From contig NZ_CP092417.1 in assembly GCF_023716865.1 (NCBI RefSeq), forward strand, positions 3,512,001-3,576,000: a stretch of 64,000 nt of DNA. Direction: 5' to 3'. Origin of the DNA: Endozoicomonas sp. SCSIO W0465. GTDB taxonomy: Bacteria; Pseudomonadota; Gammaproteobacteria; Pseudomonadales; Endozoicomonadaceae. Made by a program: the position numbers and the translations under genes. Below are positions 9,561-18,524 of this stretch, piece by piece. Every line of letters starts with the position of its first letter. The first letter of the stretch is position 1. A model generated the notes under the pieces. That model ran no database searches. It worked only from the letters and a program-made list of their open reading frames with translations, and was not told where the DNA came from.

Positions 9561-11342
9561 ATGACTCACCGATTACTTTTCAGAAATAATATTAAATCAT
9601 CCATGCCCGAAACAGCTGTTCACTTTTGTCAAATATCCTTGGCATCAATTTTACATCAGACATTCAATTGTAAAAAAATTCTGAGTGTTTTTATTTTCTC
9701 ATTTGTATCCCTTAACTCTAATGCATTTATTCAGAAGCTATCTCCTGATAATAATTCTGTTGAGACTATCGTAAAAGATAATAGCCCGATTCATATTGAA
9801 ATTGACACCGTACTATTAAAAGATCAAGTATACGGAACAATTCCCATAAGATTTCGATCGGAATATGATCAGGCTTTCTTCAGGAAAGAATATTCAGGGA
9901 CAAAAGAAATGTACTGGCATGATCAGGATGGTCTTGTTGAAAATAGAAAAGTTGAAAGTAGAGAAGTTGATGAGGTAAACGATGACCGTTTCATTAAACT
10001 AACACTAAATACTGATAAAATGATAGGTAAAAAAATAAAAGTCATACTTGAAAAAGAAGAGAATCTTTCCAGGATTGCTGCCGTGGGTGCTTTTGTCCCC
10101 CAAGTGATCCCTATCATTGCCATGAACATGGTTACATGGCAGCCACTCTCTTTCTGGTCAACCCTGTTACGCTGGAATTATCTGCTACTGGACATTGATG
10201 TTGTTCACTCAATCAGGAACCTGGCTCAAAACCAAGTCTTTTCGAATACTGATTCTCTCTTCGCCCAGTGTTCTGCAGATTTTGTTGAAGGTTTCACAAC
10301 ATATGCTCTGCTGTCAAATCATGGCGAGCCGGTTACCGATGATCCAGACAGACCTACAGCAGCGGAAGCAAGCTCCAATAAAATTAAAAAGAATGCAATA
10401 GAGAGAAGTAAGGCTGAAACGTTCAAATTATTCCTGAGGACAACACCCACCAATCGAATGTTTGATTGTATTTCTTCTGCTGTCGCCAGTTCATTGAAAA
10501 CGCTACGCAATGAAGATCGTTTGTATCAGGTCTTTGGGAAATGGCCCATGCTCTACGCTATGAATGATGAAACCATCGACGGTATTGCCATGCTGATGGT
10601 CGGGTATGGATTCAATATTTTTGCCAATGTTCCCGGAGGCGCACTGTCTCTGATTCGCAGGGATTTGGGATTTGAATATTTGCCTGACCTTGCCGGTCAA
10701 TTTAACAACTCGATCAAGACCAGTATTCAATACATCATTCACAAAGGCTATATGAGGTTCTTTAAAGGAAGAGGTTGGGATGCAACATCAGCTTATGCCC
10801 TCGCCACAGGCGTCGGACTACTTGAAATCGGGTATCGTTTTTACCAGGTAAAAGAAATGATACCAGCAGGACAGGATGATCGCCTGAGCCACCTGAACCT
10901 TTCAAGCCCCGGGAATGGAGACCTGTTTGATAACCTGCAACACCAGATAACTTCTATAGGTGAGCGAGCAGAAGCGATTGCTTCAACAGGCTATCAACTG
11001 ATTCCTCTACCGGAGACTATCAAAGACTATGTCGTTCCGGTAGCAGCAGCAACTATCCTCCCGATAGCAACTTATTACGTCATGAATGGGGTATTGAACT
11101 ACTACACAACAGGTGGTTTCAATATTGCCTGGCAAAAAGCCGTGACATCTGCAACCAATGGACTGGTTCTCGGAGCAATGGCCTATATACTGATTCCCTA
11201 TTTAAAAGATCTTGGAGCCAAGGGCACCCAGATGCTTGCTGATCAACTGGTATCATGGACAGAAGCTGATAAAGACAGCTGGATTGGCTACTTTGCAGCC
11301 AGAGACACTCACTACAGCATCAGGGTTATCATCATCAATTAG
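9561..11342 (+). CDS. Exported protein of unknown family, copy 2 of a tandem pair
   Basis: A 593-aa paralogue of the preceding product. Colinear blocks include LSRIAAVGAFVPQVIPII, LLRWNY, SIRNLAQNQVF, AQCSADFVEGF, MLMVGYGFN, YALATGVGLLEIGYRFY and ERAEAIA. A hydrophobic segment around residues 40-55 (KILSVFIFSFVSLNSNAF) looks like a late signal sequence, preceded by an unusually long N-terminal stretch. The start is uncertain: the ATG at 9561 follows TGAGG; a GTG at 9486 and an ATG at 9603 are alternatives. Relative to copy 1 it has inserted charged sequence near residues 260-290 and 440-460. The 9305-9560 interval is AT-rich and holds no other gene. Confidence 0.68.
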   Translation: MTHRLLFRNNIKSSMPETAVHFCQISLASILHQTFNCKKILSVFIFSFVSLNSNAFIQKLSPDNNSVETIVKDNSPIHIEIDTVLLKDQVYGTIPIRFRSEYDQAFFRKEYSGTKEMYWHDQDGLVENRKVESREVDEVNDDRFIKLTLNTDKMIGKKIKVILEKEENLSRIAAVGAFVPQVIPIIAMNMVTWQPLSFWSTLLRWNYLLLDIDVVHSIRNLAQNQVFSNTDSLFAQCSADFVEGFTTYALLSNHGEPVTDDPDRPTAAEASSNKIKKNAIERSKAETFKLFLRTTPTNRMFDCISSAVASSLKTLRNEDRLYQVFGKWPMLYAMNDETIDGIAMLMVGYGFNIFANVPGGALSLIRRDLGFEYLPDLAGQFNNSIKTSIQYIIHKGYMRFFKGRGWDATSAYALATGVGLLEIGYRFYQVKEMIPAGQDDRLSHLNLSSPGNGDLFDNLQHQITSIGERAEAIASTGYQLIPLPETIKDYVVPVAAATILPIATYYVMNGVLNYYTTGGFNIAWQKAVTSATNGLVLGAMAYILIPYLKDLGAKGTQMLADQLVSWTEADKDSWIGYFAARDTHYSIRVIIIN

Positions 11343-11416
11343 CCTACCCCGTTTGCCAACTTCAATAGCAAGCTCATAAAATAATCAGATTTACAGCTAA
11401 TAATGAGAGTTGGCTA

Positions 11417-11620
11417 ATGTCAGATAAAAAAGGGACAGGTATAAAATCTGTGATTTTAAGTACGCTGTCTGCTGCATTCGGTGTTCAAAAAAGGGCCAAT
11501 CTGGAAAGGGATTTTCAAAAGGGTAACCCAGCGCACTTCATCATCGCTGGTATCGCAGGAACTGTATTATTGGTTTTGATACTCATAGCGGTGGTCCATG
11601 TGGTAGCTCAAAACTCATGA
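11417..11620 (+). CDS. DUF2970 family small membrane protein
   Basis: A 67-aa protein with an amphipathic N-terminus (SVILSTLSAAFGVQ), the family core KRANLERDFQKGNPAHFIIAG, and one C-terminal TM helix (about residues 43-63). This is the layout of DUF2970, a short inner-membrane family of unknown function common in beta- and gammaproteobacteria. The ATG follows GAGAGTTGGCTA. It ends 4 bp before the stop of a convergent 29-codon membrane-peptide gene. Confidence 0.82.
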   Translation: MSDKKGTGIKSVILSTLSAAFGVQKRANLERDFQKGNPAHFIIAGIAGTVLLVLILIAVVHVVAQNS

Positions 11621-11624
11621 GCCT

Positions 11625-11714
11625 TCACTGAGAGCTTACCCAGTATACAGCCGTCACAACTACCAGCATTATCAATGCTACAGCCGCAATGGCATCAGCT
11701 GTACTGTCTTTCAT
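11625..11714 (-). CDS. 29-aa single-span membrane peptide
   Basis: A very short open frame, supported by its own signals. The ATG at 11714 has a textbook Shine-Dalgarno AAGGAG seven bases upstream. The product starts MKDSTADAIA, continues as one hydrophobic helix (AAVALIMLVVVTAVYWV) and ends SSQ. The composition fits a single-pass membrane peptide with N-in orientation. The gene converges on the DUF2970 gene with a 4-bp gap, and its 5' flank is cut at 45 bp by a MITE at 11760. Function unknown. Confidence 0.6.
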   Translation of the reverse strand: MKDSTADAIAAVALIMLVVVTAVYWVSSQ

Positions 11715-11759
11715 TATTTATCTCCTTGATCCGGTAAATAGGTTGTATTTTTGCCCTAT

Positions 11760-11919
11760 GAGGCTGACCGAGAATAGCGCCCGTTGCAAGGATGGCAGAA
11801 AATTGAGGATAAAAAGTCGGAAATTTTTAGTGAATAGCGGTTCTATTTGCTAAAAATTTCCGGCTTTTTAGACCAATTTGCTGCCACCGCAGTAGGGCAG
11901 TCTATTCTCGGTCAGCCTC
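11760..11919. mobile_element. 160-bp MITE, IS1182-like ends (family 1, copy 1)
   Basis: Ends GAGGCTGACCGAGAATAG and CTATTCTCGGTCAGCCTC are perfect inverted repeats. Flanks are CTAT on the left and CTAG on the right, so the left CTAG target has mutated. Inside is a long inverted repeat around AAATTTTTAG/CTAAAAATTT. There is no coding capacity. Copies 2 and 3 are at 16722-16881 and 42484-42643, each also 160 bp. The ends match those of the IS1182-type element at 40598-42479 apart from one or two bases. It lies between the 29-codon gene and the sulfite reductase gene and could act as a terminator for either. Confidence 0.85.
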
Positions 11920-12102
11920 CTAGCCCATTCAAATTAGCGAAATCCTGACCAACCATCAACTTATTGCCCTCTTTCGATTATTACTTTTTAGCCTAATTTT
12001 ATTAATAAATAGTAGTTTTACGTATATCTAAAAACGAGTACTCTCTCAGTGTCCCAGGTTTATGACCTGTTTCCTGGATGTGGCCAAACAGACGAACCAT
12101 TC

Positions 12103-13758
12103 ATGTATAAATACGATAATTACGACCAACAGATGGTCGATGAGCGAGTCCTGCAGTTCCGGGATCAGACTCGTCGCTTTCTCGCCGGCGAGTTGCCAGA
12201 AGATGAGTTCCTGCCTCTTCGACTTCAGAATGGACTTTACGTTCAGCGCTTTGCCCCTATGTTGCGAATTGCCATTCCTTATGGAATGGTGAGTAGTAGA
12301 CAGATGCGTAAGCTAGCCTACATTGCCAGACGCTATGATAAAGGCTATGTCCACTTTACCACCCGACAGAACCTTCAGCTGAACTGGCCACGGCTGGAAG
12401 AAGTGCCGGAAATTCTGGAGGAACTGGCCTCTGTTCAAATGCATGCTATTCAGACCAGCGGCAACTGTATCCGTAATACGACTACCGATCAGTTTGCTGG
12501 TGTAGCGTACGATGAGATTATTGATCCCCGCCCCTGGTGTGAAATTATCCGGCAATGGTCCACTTTCCATCCGGAGTTTGCTTATCTGCCAAGAAAATTC
12601 AAGATAGCGGTTTGTGGCAGTGAACAGGATCGGGCAGCAACACAGGTGCATGATATCGGTATTCATGCTTTCTTGAATGAGAATAACGACGTGCGCTTTA
12701 AAATACTGGCCGGTGGCGGTCTTGGAAGAACCCCTATGGTTGGTTCCATTATCAAACCATCCCTCGAACCAGAGCATCTCCTGAGCTATCTGGATGCAGT
12801 GCTGAGGGTTTATAACCGTTACGGACGGCGGGATAACAAGTACAAAGCACGAATTAAAATTCTGATTAAAGCGCTTACTCCGGCGGTGTTCTCGAAAAAA
12901 GTTGAACAAGAGTGGTCTTATCTGAAAGAAACAGAAGCCAAACTTACCCAACAGGAGATTGATCGGGTTCAATCTTTTTTTTCTGAGCCGGACTACCCGG
13001 AGCTAACCAATATCAACTTGACTGACTTGGCTTTATCTTCTGAATCGGATTTTCAATGGTGGCTCCGAAGAAATGTACATCCTCACAAAAAGCCCGGTTT
13101 TAGTGCAGTCACTCTGACACTAAAGGCAACTGCTGATGCTCCGGGAGATGCCAGTGCTGAACAACTGGAAGCCATTTCTGACCTTGCTGACGAGTTCAGC
13201 TTTGGTGAACTCAGAGTCAGCCATGAGCAAAATCTGATTTTTGCCGATGTGCCCCAAAGGAGACTTCATGAATTATGGTTGAACCTGAAACCCCTGAACC
13301 TTGCAACACCTAACCAGGGGCTCCTGACCGATATGATCTGCTGCCCGGGCGGCGACTTCTGCGCACTGGCTAATGCCCGCTCCATTCCCTTAGCAGAAAA
13401 CATTCAGCGACGGTTTGATGATATCGATTTTTTACATGATATTGGCGAACTGGATCTGAATATTTCCGGCTGTATGAATGCCTGCGGTCATCACCATGTG
13501 GGCCATATTGGTATTCTCGGTGTTGATCGTAAAGGTGAAGAGTATTACCAGGTTCAGGTCGGTGGTGCTTCAGGGCATGACGCGTCGCTGGGTAAGATCC
13601 TTGGACCATCATTCAAAATGGATGAAATTCCTGACGTCATCGATAAAATCCTGAAGACTTACATCGAACTCCGTACTCCGGAAGAGCGTTTTATTGATAC
13701 CTGTCGACGGGTTGGTATTCAGCCATTCAAGGAGAGGGTTTATGCCAAAGCTGCTTAA
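12103..13758 (+). CDS. cysI: Assimilatory sulfite reductase, siroheme/4Fe-4S hemoprotein (CysI type)
   Basis: A 551-aa nitrite/sulfite reductase. Two ferredoxin-like half-domains alternate with two siroheme/4Fe-4S domains. Cluster and siroheme ligands are visible as ICCPGGDFC and SGCMNACGHHH in the last third; the siroheme-side motif RNTTTDQFAG lies near residue 140. It reduces sulfite to sulfide for cysteine synthesis. This is the single-subunit pseudomonad type usually paired with a DUF934 protein, as here. The ATG at 12103 (MYKYDNYDQQ) matches family N-termini; the frame is open back to a GTG at 12049. Confidence 0.9.
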   Translation: MYKYDNYDQQMVDERVLQFRDQTRRFLAGELPEDEFLPLRLQNGLYVQRFAPMLRIAIPYGMVSSRQMRKLAYIARRYDKGYVHFTTRQNLQLNWPRLEEVPEILEELASVQMHAIQTSGNCIRNTTTDQFAGVAYDEIIDPRPWCEIIRQWSTFHPEFAYLPRKFKIAVCGSEQDRAATQVHDIGIHAFLNENNDVRFKILAGGGLGRTPMVGSIIKPSLEPEHLLSYLDAVLRVYNRYGRRDNKYKARIKILIKALTPAVFSKKVEQEWSYLKETEAKLTQQEIDRVQSFFSEPDYPELTNINLTDLALSSESDFQWWLRRNVHPHKKPGFSAVTLTLKATADAPGDASAEQLEAISDLADEFSFGELRVSHEQNLIFADVPQRRLHELWLNLKPLNLATPNQGLLTDMICCPGGDFCALANARSIPLAENIQRRFDDIDFLHDIGELDLNISGCMNACGHHHVGHIGILGVDRKGEEYYQVQVGGASGHDASLGKILGPSFKMDEIPDVIDKILKTYIELRTPEERFIDTCRRVGIQPFKERVYAKAA

Positions 13759-14242
13759 GGATCAGCAAATAAGTAATGATGACTTTCAGGTCCTGCTGCA
13801 GGCTCCGGAAGAGCCCATCTTACCGGAAGGTCATGTGCTACTGCATATTTCGTCAATTGATCATGCGATCAAAGCCAATGGTCGGCATAATGGTCAGGTT
13901 GGCATCTGGTTTGATAGCGCCGACGAGCCTGAAACAGTGGCAAATACTCTGCACCAGTTTGAAGTCATTGCCATTAACTTCCCAAAGTTTATTGATGGTC
14001 GTGGTTATTCTCTGGCTCGTCTGCTTCGGGAACGCCTTGATTATCCCGGAGATATAAGGGCGATAGGCGACATTCTTGTCGACCAGATCTATTACCTCAG
14101 GCGTTGTGGATTCAGTAGCTTCAGATTAAGGGAAGACCAGAATCCGGATCATGCACTGGCGGCTCTGCAAACATTCAGTGCGGACTATCAAGCCACTGCC
14201 GATAAATTATCACCAGTGTACCGGTTAAGACATCAGCTTTAG
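13742..14242 (+). CDS. DUF934 protein (sulfite reductase-associated)
   Basis: A 166-aa DUF934 protein. It begins MPKLLKD and carries the family core INFPKFIDGRGYSLARLLRE followed by GDILVDQIYYLRRCGF. The start is set by GGAGAGG just upstream, and the gene overlaps the 3' end of cysI by 17 bp, so translation is probably coupled. DUF934 genes follow this kind of cysI in many gammaproteobacteria and are thought to help sulfite reduction, possibly in electron delivery. That role is inferred from context only. Confidence 0.88.
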   Translation: MPKLLKDQQISNDDFQVLLQAPEEPILPEGHVLLHISSIDHAIKANGRHNGQVGIWFDSADEPETVANTLHQFEVIAINFPKFIDGRGYSLARLLRERLDYPGDIRAIGDILVDQIYYLRRCGFSSFRLREDQNPDHALAALQTFSADYQATADKLSPVYRLRHQL

Positions 14243-14252
14243 CCACAGTTTG

Positions 14253-14280
14253 AAATCTCTTCCTATATTGGAAGAGATTT
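14253..14280 (+). terminator. Hairpin after cysI-DUF934
   Basis: AAATCTCTTCC (14253-14263) pairs perfectly with GGAAGAGATTT (14270-14280) across a 6-nt loop, starting 10 bp after the DUF934 stop. An 11-bp stem in this position fits a transcription terminator, though it is not followed by a long T run. Confidence 0.6.
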
Positions 14281-14354
14281 GCCTCATCTGCTGCGCGAAA
14301 ATCAAACTGTTGGTTATACTGTCCTTTCCATAAATAATCTAAGAATGAGCCTGA

Positions 14355-15530
14355 ATGATGGAAAGCGGTTCCCTGCTCTTCTCCTTTTTTCTTATTTTCA
14401 CCGGGGCAGCGGTTCTTGCTACTGGCGCCTTATTCACCCGTCAGCCCTTGCTGGTTGCTTACATCGCTCTTGGTGCCATACTGGGTCCGTTCGGATTGGA
14501 AGTGGTTAATGACACCAATCTACTCAATGATATTGCCCATGTAGGCATCATCTTTTTGCTGTTTCTGCTTGGGCTTGACATGCAGCCAAGTCATCTTGCT
14601 CACCTGCTCAGGAAAACGGCCACCGTTGGTTTAGTGAGTTCATTTCTTTTTGCCTTAACGGGCTATGGACTCGGGCTGTCATTTGATCTGCCCCATAATG
14701 AGTCAATCATCATTGGTGCAACCATGATGTTCTCCAGTACGATTATTGGCATAAAGCTCTTGCCAACGACCGTACTGCATCATAAACACACGGGTGAAAT
14801 CATGGTCAGTCTCCTGCTTCTGCAGGATTTAATGGCCATTATTGCACTCTTGTTGCTTTACAATCTGGACCCATCACACAGTGCCAACTACAGTGAACTG
14901 ATCATGGCATTTATTGCCCTGCCAGCACTGATTTTCATCGCCATTATGCTGGTCAAATACCTGCTGTTACCATTAATGACCCGCTTTGACCGTTATCATG
15001 AATATCTGTTTCTAATGGTCTTGGGCTGGTGTCTGGGCTTCGCAGAATTAGCGCACAGCTTGAATCTCTCCTATGAAATTGGAGCATTTATTGCTGGAAT
15101 AAGTATTGCGACCAGTCCAATCGCCCAATACATTGCCATCAATCTCAAACCGTTACGGGACTTTTTCCTGGTTCTCTTTTTCTTTTCTATCGGGGCCAGT
15201 TTCAACCTCGATCTGCTAAGCCATGTGCTTATCCCGGCACTGGTGATGGCAGGAGCAGTTATTCTCATTAAACCGGTGGTTTTTGGTTTTCTGCTGCGCA
15301 GGGTCAGTGAAAAGCGTTCCACAGCCTGGGAAGTCGGCTTTCGATTAGGTCAGACCAGTGAGTTTTCAATACTGATAGCCGCTTTTGCCAGTGGGCAGAA
15401 TATGATTGGTGAGATTTCAGCACATATTATCCAGGCAACAGCGATACTCACACTACTGATATCTTCTTATATTGTTGTATTCCGCTTTGAATCCCCTATC
15501 GCCTTGTCAGAACGCTTGAGAAGGGATTAA
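14355..15530 (+). CDS. CPA2 cation:proton antiporter, membrane domain only
   Basis: A 391-aa integral membrane protein with about 12 hydrophobic segments filling its length. Typical Na+/H+ exchanger-fold blocks are present: GAILGPFGLE, FLLFLLGLDM, MMFSSTIIGIKLL, LLLLQDLMAI, GAFIAGIS and FRLGQTSEFSI. Unlike the antiporter at 5608-7575 it has no RCK domain. It exchanges Na+ or K+ for protons; specificity is unknown. Two ATGs in tandem (14355, 14358) are both acceptable starts. It converges on the OTU gene. Confidence 0.87.
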   Translation: MMESGSLLFSFFLIFTGAAVLATGALFTRQPLLVAYIALGAILGPFGLEVVNDTNLLNDIAHVGIIFLLFLLGLDMQPSHLAHLLRKTATVGLVSSFLFALTGYGLGLSFDLPHNESIIIGATMMFSSTIIGIKLLPTTVLHHKHTGEIMVSLLLLQDLMAIIALLLLYNLDPSHSANYSELIMAFIALPALIFIAIMLVKYLLLPLMTRFDRYHEYLFLMVLGWCLGFAELAHSLNLSYEIGAFIAGISIATSPIAQYIAINLKPLRDFFLVLFFFSIGASFNLDLLSHVLIPALVMAGAVILIKPVVFGFLLRRVSEKRSTAWEVGFRLGQTSEFSILIAAFASGQNMIGEISAHIIQATAILTLLISSYIVVFRFESPIALSERLRRD

Positions 15531-15536
15531 CACTGA

Positions 15537-15571
15537 TTTGGAACTAAATAAATAATTAATTTTGTTCCAAA
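15537..15571. terminator. Inverted repeat between convergent antiporter and OTU genes
   Basis: TTTGGAAC (15537-15544) and GTTCCAAA (15564-15571) are perfect complements with an AT-rich loop that contains the OTU stop codon. This would serve transcripts from both sides. Confidence 0.5.
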
Positions 15572-16591
15572 TTTCGTCCCATAAAGTGGGGACCATCACG
15601 CACCAGGAGAATTTTTCTGCTTGGAACCAAGTTACGATCATAAGTTTCAAGCCAGTCCATGGATCTGCCATTTTCATCGACAGCAATAGTCACATTGTTA
15701 TCAGTATCTATGACGATGACTGGCATTCTGGCAACTTGTGCCAGGAAGAAAGTGTCAATATGGTCAGAAAAACATCCTGGAGTTTCTATTTCTTCAAGTC
15801 CGTTGGTTATGACGGTATCCCCAGCTTCATAACTGACATCACCTTGTAACCGCGCATAGGCTCGGGCTTCGATAGGTGAAAAATTTATGTTGCCATGTTG
15901 GTAGCGCTGTTGCCAATTTCTTGCAAAAAAACCAACCTGATGGCGAAGATCTGTTGCATCTCTGGCTATTTCCGGACATTGATGTGCTGCTGAATCATAC
16001 AGACAGTTACCATCTCGACTACTTCGGTAAATGCTTTCCCCATGCTGCCTCAACAAATAATCCACATTCGCCTCTTGCATACGTATAAATTTTTCCGAGC
16101 CTATCTCTTTATAAGTTGGTGGCAGCTCATAGGGGTTTGTTACTTCTGAGGCCGGTATTCCAAAGGAGGTATAGCCTGGAGGAGGCGATGCATAAGGTGA
16201 ATATGGCGGAGGTGGCGCGTAGGACGTATTGTATGGAGGTGGCTGAATTGGGGCTGCAGCAGGATTTCCGGCACCAGCTGAGAGGGTCGCTGGTGGCTCT
16301 ATATCAAGCTGTGGTGCATTACTGCTCCTATCGTTATGATGGGAAAAATACCCAATCACAGCAATGCCAAGCACTACAGTGACTGCACTTGCAGCAATAA
16401 TTGCAGCAATGCTACTGGCAAAAAAAGAAACTGCCAAGCCCGCAAGCCCCCCCCAAGGTTAAGACGGCTACCCCAGCTACTACTCGTACGGTTCGGGAAT
16501 GCGTCCAATGCTTTGCATGGCAAACGATATTTTCAGCCTCAAGCTGACTATGATTGTAATGAGCCGCTACTGATGCTCCAACGGAATTCAT
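15556..16591 (-). CDS. OTU-like cysteine protease with PPxY motifs, frame broken at a G8 tract
   Basis: Two overlapping frames join into one 344-aa protein if one G is dropped from a run of eight (C8 on the plus strand, 16447-16454). The first frame starts at the ATG at 16591, preceded by GAGGGG. The joined protein has an N-terminal tail of about 35 residues, two hydrophobic segments (about 36-60 and 60-82), a Pro/Tyr-rich linker and a C-terminal OTU-like domain. The domain has DGNCLYDSAAHQ (Asp193, Cys196), a GCFSDHIDTFFLAQVARMPV block and the late His335 in GPHFMGRN. The linker carries four PPxY motifs (PPPY at 117-120 and 127-130, PPGY at 137-140, PPTY at 157-160), the ligand class of NEDD4-family WW domains. 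Likely a host-directed deubiquitinase. As sequenced, only a TTG-started product from 16437 would contain the catalytic domain. Confidence 0.75.
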
Positions 16592-16721
16592 TTTCTGCCC
16601 CTCAAAAAATAGTTAATTTTTAGACTGATAATTAGGTCTATAGTTCAAAAAAATGGACCCGTTCAGGACAAAAACTAAAGGCAATGAATACCGTATAAAA
16701 AAGAGCCATGAGCGCTTCTAG

Positions 16722-16881
16722 GAGGCTGACCGAGAATAGTCTGCCCTACTGCGGTGGCAGCAAATTGGTCTAAAAAGCCGGAAATTTTTAGCAAATAGAA
16801 CCACTATTCACGAAAAATTTCCGGCTTTTTATCCTCAATTTTCTGCCATCCTCGCTACGGGCGCTATTCTCGGTCAGCCTC
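16722..16881. mobile_element. 160-bp MITE, IS1182-like ends (family 1, copy 2)
   Basis: Ends GAGGCTGACCGAGAATAG and CTATTCTCGGTCAGCCTC; both flanks are CTAG (16718-16721 and 16882-16885), the duplicated target. The core stem is AAAAAGCCGGAAATTTTT against AAAAATTTCCGGCTTTTT. It is inserted relative to copy 1 in the opposite orientation. The right-hand CTAG supplies the amber stop codon of sohB, so the insertion left that protein intact. Confidence 0.87.
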
Positions 16882-17931
16882 CTAGGAAAAGAATCGGCTG
16901 GTACTAAATCTCCCCCACCATTTCATCAGAGTATTATCCAGGGCTGTCTCAGCAGCCAGACCAAACTTGTCGGCAACTCCTTTCTTTATCACATACTCAA
17001 CCTGTACCAGGTCTGCCTCATCTACCTTCCGGTAGATATATTCATCACTGGTGCTGATTTCATCAATGAGGTTGAGTGTCAAAGCTTTCAGGCCGTACCA
17101 GATCTCACCCGTGGAAACCTGATTAATATCTACCACTTCCCTTTCCATCTTGACAAAGTCTTTGAACAGTAGATGTGTATCTTCCATATCCTGGATAAAT
17201 TTTTGACGTCCCTTTTCCGTATTTTGCCCAAGTACCGTCAGAGTGCGCTTGAATTCACCAGCCGTGTGTAGCTCAATATCAACATCATGTTTTTTCAAAA
17301 GACGATGAACATTGGGCAATTGTGCCATTACGCCAATTGAGCCCAGTATTGCAAAAGGTGCTGCAACAATATGATTGGCAACACAAGCCATCATATAGCC
17401 CCCGCTCGCAGCAACTTTGTCGACAGTGACCGTCAACTTAACCCCCTTATCTCGGATTCGTTTCAGCTGGGATGCAGCTAAACCATAGGAATGAACCAGT
17501 CCTCCACCACTTTCCAGGCGGATAATGACTTCGTCTCGCTCTTTGTCTGCCAGAGAAAGCACCGCAGTAATCTCCTCCCTGAGCGATTTGACCGCAGAAG
17601 CTTTGATATCACCGTGAAAATCAAGGATGAAAACTTTTGGTTTTATCACTTCCTCACAGGGTTTATTTTTTTTGGCTTTTTTCTCCAGCTTGGCCTTCTC
17701 TTTCTCTTCTTTGACCGTTTTTTTCAGCTCAGCCTTATCCAGCAACGCATGCTTCAACTCAGTCTGAAGGTGCTCATAGTGTTCATTCAGGCAAGTAATC
17801 TCAAGATGCCCCTTGTGCATTTTCTTGGCTTTCTGGCCAATTGCAGTCACCAGAGCCACCAAAATTGCCACACCGCCAATCAGGGTGACGGTTTTAGCAA
17901 GAAACAAAAAAAAGTCTGCCAGATAATCCAA
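16882..17931 (-). CDS. sohB: SohB-like peptidase S49 (inner-membrane protease)
   Basis: A 349-aa protein, the same length as E. coli SohB. An N-terminal TM segment (about residues 5-30) is followed by a charged, Lys/Glu-rich linker (about 75-95) and the S49 domain (from about 100). The catalytic region reads DKVAASGGYMMACVA with the nucleophile Ser in ASGG; the ILGSIGVMAQ block supplies the next conserved element. A TTG at 17931 is chosen as start because GAGGAGG lies five bases upstream and the length then matches. The stop codon TAG lies in the CTAG duplicated by the MITE next to it. Confidence 0.9.
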   Translation of the reverse strand: MDYLADFFLFLAKTVTLIGGVAILVALVTAIGQKAKKMHKGHLEITCLNEHYEHLQTELKHALLDKAELKKTVKEEKEKAKLEKKAKKNKPCEEVIKPKVFILDFHGDIKASAVKSLREEITAVLSLADKERDEVIIRLESGGGLVHSYGLAASQLKRIRDKGVKLTVTVDKVAASGGYMMACVANHIVAAPFAILGSIGVMAQLPNVHRLLKKHDVDIELHTAGEFKRTLTVLGQNTEKGRQKFIQDMEDTHLLFKDFVKMEREVVDINQVSTGEIWYGLKALTLNLIDEISTSDEYIYRKVDEADLVQVEYVIKKGVADKFGLAAETALDNTLMKWWGRFSTSRFFS

Positions 17932-18154
17932 AGGGACCTCCTCAGAAAGGCTTGTGAGTCTCAATATCAAAATTGTCTATAGGATAACTTATTTATCATC
18001 GCCGGGGACTATAAAAAATGATGGGGCAGGAAATTGTTACCAGCAGACATTAATACGTACGTTTGAATTGCATTGACACATACGGCCAATACTCATAACC
18101 TTGGTTTTGTTGGAGCCACAAATGCTTAACGCCAAGAAAAAGGATAAAGTCACT

Positions 18155-18469
18155 ATGAGCACTGTCGCTGAGATCATTGAGTCCATGAAAACCCGCTTCA
18201 ATGCAGATGCAGCTGCTGGCCTCGATGAGGTTTTCCAGTTTGATATTGAAGATGCGGATACCTACCATCTGGTTATTAAAGATGGGAACTTCGATATCGT
18301 TGCTGGCGCTCATGACGATCCAAGCGTAACCCTGATCATGGACAGCAAAACCATGGTGGGTGTCATGTCCGGTGAAATGGATGGCATGCAGGCATTCATG
18401 ATGGGTAAGTTGCGAGCTGAAGGAAATATGATGTTAGCGACTAAGCTTAATGCCCTATTCCCTAACTAA
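18155..18469 (+). CDS. SCP2 sterol-binding domain protein
   Basis: A 104-aa single-domain protein. The SCP2 pattern is clear: FQFDIEDADTYHLVIKDG, then a Asp-Pro strand (DDPSVTLIMDSKTMVGVMSGEMDGMQAFMMGKLRAEGN) and a helical end. The domain forms a hydrophobic tunnel that binds lipids or acyl-CoA. The start at 18155 follows AAGGAT; upstream in-frame ATGs (18122 and the open frame to 18101) have no family match. Confidence 0.86.
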   Translation: MSTVAEIIESMKTRFNADAAAGLDEVFQFDIEDADTYHLVIKDGNFDIVAGAHDDPSVTLIMDSKTMVGVMSGEMDGMQAFMMGKLRAEGNMMLATKLNALFPN

Positions 18470-18524
18470 TAGACGACTGTTAACTTTATATCCTCCCCGA
18501 AAAATTAATCCCAAACCATCCAGT

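Noticed and set aside
12313..12972. 219-aa minus-strand frame inside cysI
   Set aside because: Antisense shadow of a well-conserved gene; no start signal and no recognisable domain.
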